DNA of 64,000 bases. Source: Rhodobacteraceae bacterium IMCC1335 (GTDB lineage Bacteria > Pseudomonadota > Alphaproteobacteria > Rhodobacterales > Rhodobacteraceae). The position numbers were made by a program, and so were the translations under genes. This document shows, piece after piece, positions 55,214 to 64,000 of the stretch (positions are counted from its first letter, which is position 1; each line of letters starts with the position of its first letter). The notes under the pieces were generated by a model. That model worked only from the letters and a program-made list of their open reading frames with translations, was not told the origin of the DNA and made no database searches. Where the stretch lies: the NCBI GenBank assembly GCA_039640495.1, contig CP046864.1:1240001-1304000 (forward strand), written 5' to 3'.

Positions 55214-58072
55214 ATGGCAGATCAAAAATTCATCTCTGTGCGCGGTGCCCGCGAACATAACCTAAAGTCAATCGATGTGGATATTCCACGAGATCAACTT
55301 GTGGTGATAACAGGTCTTTCCGGATCCGGAAAGTCATCGCTGGCCTTTGATACCGTTTATGCTGAAGGGCAACGGCGCTATGTTGAATCGCTTAGCGCCT
55401 ATGCCCGTCAGTTTCTGGATATGATGGAAAAACCGGATGTCGATCAGATTTCTGGCCTCAGCCCTGCCATTTCGATCGAACAGAAAACCACCAGCAAAAA
55501 CCCGCGCTCCACAGTTGGCACAGTCACCGAAATTTATGATTACTTGCGGTTGCTTTTTGCCCGGGCTGGCACGCCCTATAGTCCTGCCACTGGCTTGCCG
55601 ATTGAGGCCCAGCAGGTGCAAGACATGGTCGACCGCGTCGCGGGGATGCAAGAAGGCACCCGGGCCTATTTATTGGCCCCGATCGTGCGCGATCGAAAAG
55701 GCGAGTATCGCAAAGAATTTCTTGAATTGCGAAAGCAAGGATTTCAACGCGTGAAAGTGGATGGCGCGTTTTATGAATTGGATGATCCGCCCACCCTAGA
55801 TAAGAAATTTCGCCACGATATCGACGTTGTTGTCGATCGGATTGTGGTGCGTGCGGGCATAGAAACACGCCTTGCAGATAGTTTTCGAACCGCGCTTGAT
55901 CTCGCCGATGGCATTGCAATTTTGGAAACCGCTCCGGATGAGGGTGATCCTGAGCGGGTTACCTTCAGCGAAAATTTCGCTTGTCCGGTGAGCGGCTTCA
56001 CAATTTCGGAAATTGAACCGCGTCTGTTTTCCTTCAATGCGCCCTTCGGGGCTTGCCCGGATTGTGATGGGTTGGGCCAAGAGCGTTTTTTTGATGAGCG
56101 ATTGGTGGTGCCGGATGAAACGCTGAAAGTGCGGGATGGTGCCATCGCACCATGGCGGAAGGGAAAGAGCCCTTACTTCACACAAACGATCGAGGCAATT
56201 TCTAAACATTATGGCGTGTCCATGAATGTCAGTTGGAAGGATCTGCCCGCCGCCGTTAAAAAGGTGTTTTTGCACGGATCAGGGGATCAGGAGATTAAGT
56301 TTCGTTATGATGACGGAGGCCGCGTTTATCAGGTAACCCGCGGTTTTGAGGGTGTCATTCCGAATATGCAGCGGCGATATCGCGAGACCGATAGTTCGTG
56401 GGTGCGCGAAGAGTTTGAAAATTATCAGAACAACCAACCCTGCGGAAGCTGCAATGGCTTCCGCCTGCGCCCCGAGGCGCTGGCGGTTAAGATTGCCAAA
56501 TTGCACGTGGGTGAACTTGTGCAGATGTCGATCAGAGATGCGCTGAGCTGGTGCGAAAGTGTGCCCGAACATCTGAGCGATCAAAAAAATCAAATCGCTG
56601 CGTCGATTTTGAAAGAAATCCGCGAGCGGCTCGGATTTTTGAACAATGTGGGCTTGGAATATTTAACCCTCAGCCGCAATGCGGGCACCTTATCGGGGGG
56701 TGAAAGCCAACGGATCCGGCTGGCCAGTCAGATTGGTAGCGGCCTTACGGGAGTTTTATACGTGCTCGATGAGCCCTCAATTGGCCTGCATCAGCGCGAC
56801 AATGACCGCTTGCTTACCACGTTGAAAAACTTGCGCGATCAGGGCAATACGGTGATCGTGGTCGAACATGATGAAGAAGCAATCCGCGAGGCGGATTACG
56901 TGTTCGATATCGGACCAGGCGCGGGTGTTCATGGGGGGCATGTTGTGTCCCGCGGCACGCCAGCAGAGGTGTCGGCCGACCCAAACTCTCTTACAGGGCA
57001 ATATCTTCAAGGAATAAAAGAGATCGCGGTTCCTGCGGTAAGGCGCAGTGGGAACGGCAATATGCTCACCGTGGTCAAGGCCACCGGAAATAACCTGAAA
57101 TCCGTTACGGCGGATTTTCCGCTTGGCAAACTGATCTGCGTTACAGGGGTGTCCGGCGGTGGTAAATCCACGCTTACAATCGAAACCTTGTTCAAAACGG
57201 CCTCGATGCGTTTGAACGGAGCCAAACAAACGCCAGCCCCCTGTGAAACGATCAAAGGTCTCGAATTTCTCGATAAGGTGATCGATATCGACCAGCGTCC
57301 GATCGGCAGGACGCCGCGCTCAAACCCCGCAACGTATACGGGTGCCTTTACGCCCATCCGCGATTGGTTCGCAGGATTGCCCGAGGCAAAAACCCGCGGG
57401 TATAAGCCCGGCCGGTTCAGTTTCAACGTGAAAGGTGGGCGCTGTGAAGCCTGCCAGGGCGATGGAGTTATCAAAATTGAAATGCATTTCTTACCCGATG
57501 TCTACGTGACCTGCGAAACCTGCAATGGCGCGCGCTACAATCGCGAAACGCTAGAGGTTAAGTTCAAAGGCAAAAGTATTGCGGATGTGCTGGATATGAC
57601 GGTCGAAGATGCGCAGGCGTTTTTTCAGGCGGTGCCATCGATCCGTGAAAAAATGGATGCATTGGTGCGGGTGGGTTTGGGCTATATCAAGGTGGGCCAG
57701 CAAGCCACAACGCTCTCGGGCGGTGAAGCGCAGCGCGTCAAATTGTCAAAAGAGCTGGCAAAGCGCTCAACGGGCCGTACCCTTTACATTCTGGATGAAC
57801 CGACAACGGGCTTGCATTTTGAAGATGTACGAAAATTACTAGAAGTGCTGCATGAACTGGTGGATCAAGGCAATTCTGTGGTGGTGATTGAGCATAATCT
57901 GGATGTTGTCAAAACGGCAGATTGGATCATTGATATAGGTCCTGAAGGCGGTAATGGGGGCGGGCGTATCGTGGCCGCCGGAACTCCGGAAACCATCATC
58001 AAGAATACAAGCAGTTACACGGGCCATTATTTGAAGATGTTGCTCAAAGATCGGAAATTAGCGGCTGAATAA
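55214..58072 (+). CDS. uvrA: Excinuclease ABC subunit A
   Basis: This 952-residue damage-recognition ATPase of nucleotide excision repair has two ABC modules. The first has Walker [10 protein letters not shown] and the signature [16 protein letters not shown]. The second has GVSGGGKST and [16 protein letters not shown]. Zinc modules appear as CPVSG...CPDCDG and [10 protein letters not shown]...CETCNG. The ATG at 55214 has AAGGAAC upstream and the conserved start [13 protein letters not shown] follows. A SOS box in the promoter indicates LexA control. Confidence 0.97.
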   Translation: MADQKFISVRGAREHNLKSIDVDIPRDQLVVITGLSGSGKSSLAFDTVYAEGQRRYVESLSAYARQFLDMMEKPDVDQISGLSPAISIEQKTTSKNPRSTVGTVTEIYDYLRLLFARAGTPYSPATGLPIEAQQVQDMVDRVAGMQEGTRAYLLAPIVRDRKGEYRKEFLELRKQGFQRVKVDGAFYELDDPPTLDKKFRHDIDVVVDRIVVRAGIETRLADSFRTALDLADGIAILETAPDEGDPERVTFSENFACPVSGFTISEIEPRLFSFNAPFGACPDCDGLGQERFFDERLVVPDETLKVRDGAIAPWRKGKSPYFTQTIEAISKHYGVSMNVSWKDLPAAVKKVFLHGSGDQEIKFRYDDGGRVYQVTRGFEGVIPNMQRRYRETDSSWVREEFENYQNNQPCGSCNGFRLRPEALAVKIAKLHVGELVQMSIRDALSWCESVPEHLSDQKNQIAASILKEIRERLGFLNNVGLEYLTLSRNAGTLSGGESQRIRLASQIGSGLTGVLYVLDEPSIGLHQRDNDRLLTTLKNLRDQGNTVIVVEHDEEAIREADYVFDIGPGAGVHGGHVVSRGTPAEVSADPNSLTGQYLQGIKEIAVPAVRRSGNGNMLTVVKATGNNLKSVTADFPLGKLICVTGVSGGGKSTLTIETLFKTASMRLNGAKQTPAPCETIKGLEFLDKVIDIDQRPIGRTPRSNPATYTGAFTPIRDWFAGLPEAKTRGYKPGRFSFNVKGGRCEACQGDGVIKIEMHFLPDVYVTCETCNGARYNRETLEVKFKGKSIADVLDMTVEDAQAFFQAVPSIREKMDALVRVGLGYIKVGQQATTLSGGEAQRVKLSKELAKRSTGRTLYILDEPTTGLHFEDVRKLLEVLHELVDQGNSVVVIEHNLDVVKTADWIIDIGPEGGNGGGRIVAAGTPETIIKNTSSYTGHYLKMLLKDRKLAAE

Positions 58073-58272
58073 GCCGCCTTTGCCTGGGGGATACAAAAGC
58101 TCTCGCTGCGCTCGGAGTGGCTTGGAGGTGTGTTTCGTGGCGCTGTTCTTGATCGCCGGTTGATGTTTGTAGCGCAGGTTTTGTTGGTCGCAGTCTGGGC
58201 TTCAAAGCGGTATGCGCGACCTTTAAAAAGCGGTCTGCAAGGCCCCCTGGTGGAGGACCTCAACCCGTTTTG

Positions 58273-59577
58273 CTATTTTTCAGGAATTAAGCCTTTGGGC
58301 GAAAACCGCAGCACCAGCAATAAGATTAGACCCATGGTAAACAGCCGCATATGCGCCACGCTGCTGATCAAATGCTGTTTTAAGGGGCTTCCATCTTCCA
58401 TGTCAGAGGTGATTGCTTGCATTAAAAAACCACCGATTGGTTCCACCTGCACCCAAAAAAACCAGATCACAAAACCGCCCAGCACTGCGCCAAAATTATT
58501 TCCAGAGCCGCCGACAATCACCATAACCCAGATCAAGAATGTATAGCGCAAGGGTTGATAGCCCGCTGGGGTCAGCTGGCCGTCCAGTGTGGTCATCATA
58601 GCGCCCGCAATGCCGCAGATTGCCGAGCCCAACACAAAGATCTGCAGATGCCGTTTGGTAACGTCTTTTCCCATAGCTTCCGCAGAGGTTTCATTGTCGC
58701 GAATGGCGCGCATCATGCGCCCCCATGGGCTGCGCAGCGCGTTTTGGGCCATCCAAAGCAAAAGCAACAGAACGACAGTGAACAAGCCAGCGTAGCACAG
58801 CTTTACATAAATAGACGAGGCGGTCACAGCATTCATGCCAAGGTCGCTTGCAGTTGCCACAAAGTCTGGGTTGTTTTGCAAATCCACCTCGAAGGGAACC
58901 GGCCGAGGAAGGCCGATTACATTTTTGACGCCTCGGGCCAACCAATCCTCATTTTTCATGATCGCTAAAATAATTTCCGCAATGCCTAACGTCGCGATAG
59001 CCAGATAATCAGAGCGCAAGCCCAAGGCGGTTTTTCCGATAATCCAGGCCACACCCGCAGCCAGCAGCCCGCCAGCGGGCCAAGCCAGAAGGATCGGCAA
59101 TCCCAATCCGCCGAGATATCCCGTTGAGGCTGGATTGACCGCTTCGATCGCTGATACTCCGCCATCGAAAACAAATCTGAATGCGAAAAACCCCACAATC
59201 AGCCCTGCAATGATCCCCAATATTTTGGCTTTGCCCGATGGCAGGCGGGCAATGGCCAAACTGGTTAGCCAAAGGCTGGCAACACCAATCACCAGTCCCA
59301 GCAGGGTGCGCAGCCCTCCTGCGCTCCACGCCTCTGTAACGGGTGGCATTGAAATCAGCACAGTGGCCAGACCGCCCAGAGCTACAAACCCCATCACGCC
59401 CACGTTAAAAAGGCCCGCAAAGCCCCACTGCAAATTGACCCCTAAGGACATGATGGCGCTGATTAGCCCCATATTGAGGATCAATAAAGCGCTATTCCAG
59501 CTTTGCAAAAAACCGGTCAACAGGATGAGCAATGCCATCGCTGCAAACAGAAAAATGTTTCTATACTGCGCCATCAA
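58273..59577 (-). CDS. livM: Branched-chain amino acid ABC transporter permease LivM
   Basis: This 434-residue permease has about ten helices and the family segment LGLRSDYLAIATLGIAEIIL. The coupling region AIRDNETSAEAMGKDVTKRH and the WVMVIVGGSGNNFGAVLGG repeat are also present. It is slightly longer than usual because of an extra helix pair near residues 95-130. It overlaps livH by four bases and is the last gene of the liv operon. Confidence 0.92.
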   Translation of the reverse strand: MMAQYRNIFLFAAMALLILLTGFLQSWNSALLILNMGLISAIMSLGVNLQWGFAGLFNVGVMGFVALGGLATVLISMPPVTEAWSAGGLRTLLGLVIGVASLWLTSLAIARLPSGKAKILGIIAGLIVGFFAFRFVFDGGVSAIEAVNPASTGYLGGLGLPILLAWPAGGLLAAGVAWIIGKTALGLRSDYLAIATLGIAEIILAIMKNEDWLARGVKNVIGLPRPVPFEVDLQNNPDFVATASDLGMNAVTASSIYVKLCYAGLFTVVLLLLLWMAQNALRSPWGRMMRAIRDNETSAEAMGKDVTKRHLQIFVLGSAICGIAGAMMTTLDGQLTPAGYQPLRYTFLIWVMVIVGGSGNNFGAVLGGFVIWFFWVQVEPIGGFLMQAITSDMEDGSPLKQHLISSVAHMRLFTMGLILLLVLRFSPKGLIPEK

Positions 59578-60584
59578 TAGGCCTTTCCTTTAAACAAACC
59601 GGTCGGACGAAATAGCAGCACAATGATCAAAATAGAAAAGCTGACTGCAAATTTATAATCAGTGCTTAGCAATTGCACCAAGCTCGAGGGGGCCCAATCG
59701 CTTGGCACGAGATAGGTCACCACCTTTTTCCACGCATAGGTTATGGTAACTTCCGAAAAGGCGATCACAAACCCGCCGGCAATCGCGCCAACCGGATTGC
59801 CCAACCCACCGACGATGGCCGAGGAAAAAATCGGCAAGAGCAAGAGCAAATAGGTAAAGGGCTTGAACACTTTATCCAGCCCATAAAGCGTGCCCGCAAT
59901 CGTCGCCAGCGCCGCGACGATCATCCAGGTCACCATCACCACGCGCTCTGGATTGATCCCAGAGAGCAAAGCCAGATCTTCATTATCCGCATAGGCGCGC
60001 ATCGACTTGCCGGTTCGTGTGCGCTCAAGGAACCAAAACAGCACCGCAACAACAATCACGGCGGCAATCATGGTCAAGCCTTGCGTCGTTTTAATTGCCA
60101 ACCCCTCTTTCAACCCGGTCATGGCCTTAAACTCGCGCGCGGACATGATGAAGCGCTGACCATCGCTAAAAGTGCGATCATCGGGGCCGATGATGAAGCG
60201 CACGACGCCATTCATAATAAACATCACCCCCATCGAAACGATTAAAAAGATCACGGGTTTGGCTTTTTGAACGCGATAAAAGCGATAGACGGTACGATCG
60301 GTGAACAAGATCAACGCAATACAGCCAAGAATACTGAAGGGCAGCGCCAAAAGGGCGGTTGGCAAAACCCCAAAAGAAATTCCCATCGATTGAAGCCACC
60401 ACGTGCCCAGAATACTCAGCGTTGCTCCAAAGGCCATCGTATCGCCATGCGCAAAATTAGAAAAGCGCAACACCCCATAGATGAGCGTGATACCCAAAGC
60501 CCCCAGCGCCAATTGGCTGCCATAGGCAAGGCCGGGTATAATTACATAATTGGCCAGCGCAACCAGTGCATTAAGCAGATCCAT
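59574..60584 (-). CDS. livH: Branched-chain amino acid ABC transporter permease LivH
   Basis: This 336-residue permease shows GLAYGSQLALGALGITLIYG, FAHGDTMAFGA, RAYADNEDLALLSGINPERV (coupling segment) and GGLGNPVGAIAGGFVIAFSE. The ATG at 60584 has AGGGG upstream at workable distance; one three codons earlier directly abuts it. It pairs with LivM to form the channel. livF lies 100 bases upstream. Confidence 0.92.
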   Translation of the reverse strand: MDLLNALVALANYVIIPGLAYGSQLALGALGITLIYGVLRFSNFAHGDTMAFGATLSILGTWWLQSMGISFGVLPTALLALPFSILGCIALILFTDRTVYRFYRVQKAKPVIFLIVSMGVMFIMNGVVRFIIGPDDRTFSDGQRFIMSAREFKAMTGLKEGLAIKTTQGLTMIAAVIVVAVLFWFLERTRTGKSMRAYADNEDLALLSGINPERVVMVTWMIVAALATIAGTLYGLDKVFKPFTYLLLLLPIFSSAIVGGLGNPVGAIAGGFVIAFSEVTITYAWKKVVTYLVPSDWAPSSLVQLLSTDYKFAVSFSILIIVLLFRPTGLFKGKAY

Positions 60585-60686
60585 CACGGGCATTCCCCTA
60601 GATCAATTCTGCGCGCGCGCAGACGCGTCTGAGGTGAAAGACCGCCACCGCATAATCGAGTGCATTCAAAAACTTTACGCAAAGCT

Positions 60687-61400
60687 CTACCCCCCTAAGA
60701 ACGATTTGCGGACTTCTGGATTGTTCAACAATTCTGCGCCGCTGCCGGTAAAGGCGTTGCGCCCTTGCACCAAGACATAGCCTTTATCGGCAATGCTCAG
60801 CGCCTGCCGCGCATTTTGTTCAACCATAAGGATCGGTATGCCGGTGCGGGCCACCTCGATGATCCTATCAAAGAGCTCGTCCATAACAATCGGGCTGACA
60901 CCGGCGGTTGGTTCGTCAAGCATGAGCAATTTGGGCTTGGTCATCAACGCGCGCCCAACCGCCACTTGCTGGCGTTGCCCGCCTGATAACTCGCCGGCGG
61001 CTTGCCGGCGTTTATCGCGCAGAATAGGAAATAAATCATAGACCTGCTCAAGCGTCTCGCGAAAATCATCCCGTCGAATAAACGCACCCATTTCTAGGTT
61101 TTCTTGTACTGTCATGCTGGTGAATATGTTGTTTGTTTGGGGCACGAATCCCATGCCTTTGGCAACACGATCTTGCGGTGAGAGATGTGAGATATCATCA
61201 CCATCAAGGCGCACTTGGCCTTCGCGCAGGCGAAGCATGCCGAAAACAGCTTTCATCGCGGTTGATTTTCCCGCACCATTTGGGCCCACAATCACCGCGA
61301 TTTCTCCGCGCTCGACCGCAATGGTACAGCTGTGCAGAATATCTGGCCCCTGCCCATAGCCGCCGGTCATCGTTTCTCCGATTAAAAATGGCTCATTCAT
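60687..61400 (-). CDS. livF: Branched-chain amino acid ABC transporter ATPase LivF
   Basis: This ATPase of about 237 residues has Walker A VGPNGAGKST, Q-loop FVPQTNNIFTSM, signature LSGGQRQQVAVGRA, Walker B LLMLDEPTAGVSP and switch segment LMVEQNARQAL. The MVEQN switch is typical of LivF. The ATG at 61400 is preferred over an in-frame TTG two codons upstream. It partners with LivG at the membrane. Confidence 0.92.
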   Translation of the reverse strand: MNEPFLIGETMTGGYGQGPDILHSCTIAVERGEIAVIVGPNGAGKSTAMKAVFGMLRLREGQVRLDGDDISHLSPQDRVAKGMGFVPQTNNIFTSMTVQENLEMGAFIRRDDFRETLEQVYDLFPILRDKRRQAAGELSGGQRQQVAVGRALMTKPKLLMLDEPTAGVSPIVMDELFDRIIEVARTGIPILMVEQNARQALSIADKGYVLVQGRNAFTGSGAELLNNPEVRKSFLGG

Positions 61401-61473
61401 GTCCAATTAACTCGCTTGCATCCAAGTAACGTGCAGATTTAGGCTGCTCATATTCATTTTCTGACGCCCTTAT

Positions 61474-62250
61474 TCATGCGGTGGTTTTGTTTTTCAGGCC
61501 GGTGCCCAAATAGGCTTCGATAACCTGTTCATTGGCCTTTATTTCGGCCAGCGTCCCTTCTGCCAGCACCCGTCCTTCAGCCATGCAGATCACTGGATCA
61601 CAAAGCCGCTCGATAAAATTCATATCATGTTCGATGACAACGAATGTGTAATTGCGCTCTTTATTCAGCCGCAAGATTGCATCGGCTATTGTGTTCAAAA
61701 GCGTGCGGTTCACCCCAGCCCCAACTTCATCCAGAAACACAATTTTTGCATCGACCATCATCGTGCGGCCCAGCTCTAACAGCTTTTTTTGACCGCCAGA
61801 GACTTGCCCAGCTTTATGGTCGCGCAGGTGATCGATGGTTAAAAACTCAAGGACTTCATCCGCTTTTGCCGCCAGCGCCCGTTCTTCATTGGCGATGCGT
61901 TTGCGGCCAAACCAAGTGTTCCAAAGGGTTTCCCCTGATTGATTTGCCGGAACCATCATCAAGTTTTCGCGGCAGCTCATAGATGAAAATTCATGGGCGA
62001 TCTGAAACGTGCGCAGCAGGCCTTTACTGAACAACTGATGCGGCGCCAATCCGGTGATATCTTCGCCATTCATCAAAACGCTGCCCGATGTCGGCGCAAG
62101 CACCCCGGCGATGACGTTAAATAAAGTGGTTTTTCCAGCGCCATTCGGGCCAATCAACCCTGTTATAGACCCTGAGGCAATTTCAAGCGAGGCTCCGTCA
62201 ACCGCGTGAAACCCACCAAAATGTTTGTGAAGATTTTGAACTTTAATCAA
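61474..62250 (-). CDS. livG: Branched-chain amino acid ABC transporter ATPase LivG
   Basis: This 258-residue ATPase has Walker A GPNGAGKTTLFN, the LivG-type LLRTFQIAHEFSSMSCRENL, signature VSGGQKKLLELGRTMM, Walker B IVFLDEVGAGVN and switch His in VIEHDMNFIERLC. Walker B carries a Val in place of the usual Pro after the Glu (DEVGAG), which is tolerated in the family. It follows livK after a hairpin. Confidence 0.92.
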   Translation of the reverse strand: MIKVQNLHKHFGGFHAVDGASLEIASGSITGLIGPNGAGKTTLFNVIAGVLAPTSGSVLMNGEDITGLAPHQLFSKGLLRTFQIAHEFSSMSCRENLMMVPANQSGETLWNTWFGRKRIANEERALAAKADEVLEFLTIDHLRDHKAGQVSGGQKKLLELGRTMMVDAKIVFLDEVGAGVNRTLLNTIADAILRLNKERNYTFVVIEHDMNFIERLCDPVICMAEGRVLAEGTLAEIKANEQVIEAYLGTGLKNKTTA

Positions 62251-62291
62251 AACAACTGCCCTTATTCATCCACTGCGCAGGGTTGAAATGC

Positions 62292-62319
62292 AAAACAGCC
62301 CGGTCTCCCGGGCTGTTTT
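62292..62319 (-). terminator. Hairpin between livK and livG
   Basis: AAAACAGCCCGG and CCGGGCTGTTTT form a perfect 12-bp stem around a TCTC loop, with the U-rich arm at the end on either strand. It lies 20 bases after the livK stop and probably lets more livK than livG message accumulate. Confidence 0.8.
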
Positions 62320-62338
62320 TTGTTCTCACTTAAAGAGA

Positions 62339-63556
62339 TTAACGGAATGCGACCGTTGCCACTGCACCGTCTTTGATCTCGATCTCGCGATAGTTACCAG
62401 CTGATTCGCCCGGTCCGATCAATTCAACGGCGGTTGCTCCCACGTAATCGATGTCTTTACCGGCTTTGATCATATCAAGCGCCTTACCTAATTCGCCCGG
62501 CATGATTTGCTCGCCTGGCGCATTGGCAACCGCCATTATGTGCTCTTTCACTGCGGCTGAATCAGTTGAGCCAGCGGCTTGCATGGCGAGCATGATCAAA
62601 GCGGCAGCATCGTAGCTTTCGGGCGCAAATGCATCAGAACCGCCAAAAGCTTCTGCAGGATTGTTCAAAGAGGCGCCAAGTGCCATCGCAACAAACATGT
62701 CAGCGCCTTTGCTGTCGGTGCCTGGATATTGACCGAATGAGCCGGTCAAATCTGGGCCAATTGTGTCGACAATATCTTGACCCACCATACCGTCTGGCAG
62801 CACGAATGTGTCAAACGCGCCTGTGTCAAGCGATCCTTGGATGATTTGCGTGCCAGCACCGTTTGCATAGCCCGCAACAACCAAAATTTCACCCCCGGCT
62901 GAGGCCAGCGCGCCGACTTCGGCAGAATAATCTGCTTTATCTTCATCATGCGCAGCAGACACGGTTACAGTGCCACCAGCGGCTTCAAATGCGGCTTGGA
63001 AGCTGTCAGCCAAACCCTTGCCATAATCGTTATTTGTGTATGTCAGAGCAACGGATTTGAAACCGCGATCCATGATATTTTCTGTCATCACGACGCCTTG
63101 ACGCGCATCTGACGGGGCTGTGCGGAAAAACAACCCATCATCTTCAGCCGTTGAAAGCGCAGGAGATGTCGCTGATGGTGATACCATCACAATGCCATTT
63201 GGGCGCGCTACATTCTGCAAAATTGCGCCTGTGACGCCTGAACAATCCGCGCCCATGATCGCATCCACTTTATCAGATGTGATCAAACGCTCCGCCGCCG
63301 CTGTTGCCGCGGCTGCGTCAATGCAGGTCGAATCGCCGCGCACCGGCGTCACGGTTGCGCCATCGAGCAATTTGCCTGACGCAGTGACTTCTTTCATCGC
63401 CAGCTCAGCGCCCAAGCCCATTGAGGGGGTGATTGTTTCGAGCGGGCCGGTAAAGCCCAAAATCACGCCGATTTTAATCTCGCCACTATGGCTGCCTGCG
63501 ATTGCGGTGCCTGCTGTTAAAGCTGCCGCAGCCGTGGCCATTAAAAAATTTCTCAT
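62339..63556 (-). CDS. livK: Branched-chain amino acid ABC transporter substrate-binding protein
   Basis: This 405-residue periplasmic binding protein has a signal peptide (MATAAAALTAGTAIAGS) and the type I periplasmic-binding fold: IKIGVILGFTGPLETITPSM, DSTCIDAAAATAAAERLITS, AIMGADCSGVTGAILQNVAR and YTNNDYGKGLADSFQAAFEA. It should bind leucine, isoleucine, valine or related acids. GGGAGAAG precedes the ATG. It is the first gene of livK-G-F-H-M. Confidence 0.92.
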   Translation of the reverse strand: MRNFLMATAAAALTAGTAIAGSHSGEIKIGVILGFTGPLETITPSMGLGAELAMKEVTASGKLLDGATVTPVRGDSTCIDAAAATAAAERLITSDKVDAIMGADCSGVTGAILQNVARPNGIVMVSPSATSPALSTAEDDGLFFRTAPSDARQGVVMTENIMDRGFKSVALTYTNNDYGKGLADSFQAAFEAAGGTVTVSAAHDEDKADYSAEVGALASAGGEILVVAGYANGAGTQIIQGSLDTGAFDTFVLPDGMVGQDIVDTIGPDLTGSFGQYPGTDSKGADMFVAMALGASLNNPAEAFGGSDAFAPESYDAAALIMLAMQAAGSTDSAAVKEHIMAVANAPGEQIMPGELGKALDMIKAGKDIDYVGATAVELIGPGESAGNYREIEIKDGAVATVAFR

Positions 63557-63704
63557 GTTACTTCTCCCATGTAAGGATCACAAATCCAGACCGAACTTTA
63601 TGACGCTGTGTCGCAAAAGAAAAGTAGGAATGCTTGAAATATCAGCATAAGTTCAGGCTAAACTGTTTTTCTGCGATGCAAAGCCCTTGCACATTGCGAT
63701 CAAA

Positions 63705-64000
63705 TCAACTCGAGGTTGCTGACAGGCTGCCCCGCTCGCGATAGGGTGTGGTTTGATAATGCGCTCGGTAGCATTTTGAAAAGTGAGAGGGTGAGGCAAA
63801 GCCACAGGCCAGCGCAACATTGATCACGCTCATATCCGTCTGCATCAAAAGATTGCGGGCTTTTTGCAGGCGAAGCTCCATATAATACCGCTTCGGACTT
63901 CGGTTTAAATAGCGCCTGAAAAGCCGCTCTAGCTGCCGGGTCGACATGCCAACATATTTTGCCAGCAGCGAGGGGCTGATCGGTTCTTCGATATTTGTTT
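63705..64000 (-). CDS. GlxA/AraC-family transcriptional regulator, C-terminal part
   Basis: The frame runs off the right edge of the window. It shows two AraC-type helix-turn-helix motifs: ISPSLLAKYVGMSTRQLERL and MSVINVALACGFASPSHFSK. Between them is FRRYLNRSPKRYYMELRLQK, which is typical of the GlxA/CdhR/GbdR branch that controls carnitine, choline or related catabolism. It lies upstream of livK on the same strand, 148 bases away, and might regulate that operon. Confidence 0.82.
   Translation of the reverse strand, partial: TNIEEPISPSLLAKYVGMSTRQLERLFRRYLNRSPKRYYMELRLQKARNLLMQTDMSVINVALACGFASPSHFSKCYRAHYQTTPYRERGSLSATSS

Overview
The window looks like part of the chromosome of a marine Rhodobacterales (Roseobacter-group) alphaproteobacterium. 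Support comes from the gene families and their order (trpE apart from trpGDC-moaC-moeA-lexA, comEC divergent from gltX, tyrosine recombination at tRNA genes), from two alphaproteobacterial SOS boxes of the form GTTC-N7-GTTC (before lexA and before uvrA), and from a livKGFMH-type transporter. An RCA-type roseobacter is possible, but the species cannot be fixed from sequence alone.

Left core (1-28,291): histidine genes (hisB, hisH), a histone-deacetylase-like hydrolase and an ABC1 kinase; a block of acyl-CoA and redox enzymes (two SDRs, GST, two enoyl-CoA hydratases, TesB thioesterase); gltA, gltX, comEC; the lexA-moeA-moaC-trpC-trpD-trpG cluster; a SPOR-domain protein; trpE-ppiD-aminotransferase-gpt-fabI; pdxH, a double cold-shock protein, a DUF192 protein and tRNA-Pro(TGG).

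Variable region (28,292-49,376, between tRNA-Pro and tRNA-Asn): AT-rich, patchy and full of broken genes. It holds an IS3-type orfA remnant, an HK97-type capsid gene with an internal stop, an alginate-lyase-like gene with two compensating frameshifts, the C-terminal stub of a tyrosine integrase abutting an Asn-like tRNA that now carries a Lys anticodon and Lys-type discriminator base, and a recQ stub. Intact cargo includes an unusual ferredoxin-cyclase-Rieske fusion, a cupin, a methyltransferase, a PQQ-type sugar dehydrogenase, a lipoprotein, an epimerase and a YecA-family protein. An imperfect direct repeat of about 285 bp, which includes the 3' end of tRNA-Asn, delimits the last 10 kb (38,955-49,393). 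Inside that segment sits a more GC-rich block (43,506-48,761) carrying cyanase and a nitrate/cyanate-type ABC importer. It is bounded by inverted copies of one IS3-family end. The IS at its right edge has removed the signal peptide of the binding protein.

Right core (49,377-64,000): tRNA-Asn, a metallo-hydrolase, an EnvZ-like kinase, a possible structured RNA with terminator, an internally deleted LysE gene, an MFS transporter overlapping glucokinase tail to tail, uvrA with its SOS box, a complete branched-chain amino acid ABC operon (livK-G-F-H-M) and the end of an AraC/GlxA-type regulator.

The most unusual protein is the Fer2-cyclase-Rieske fusion at 33,002-34,318. The most unusual DNA structure is the tRNA-Asn-derived set of repeats and hybrid tRNA that frames the variable region.
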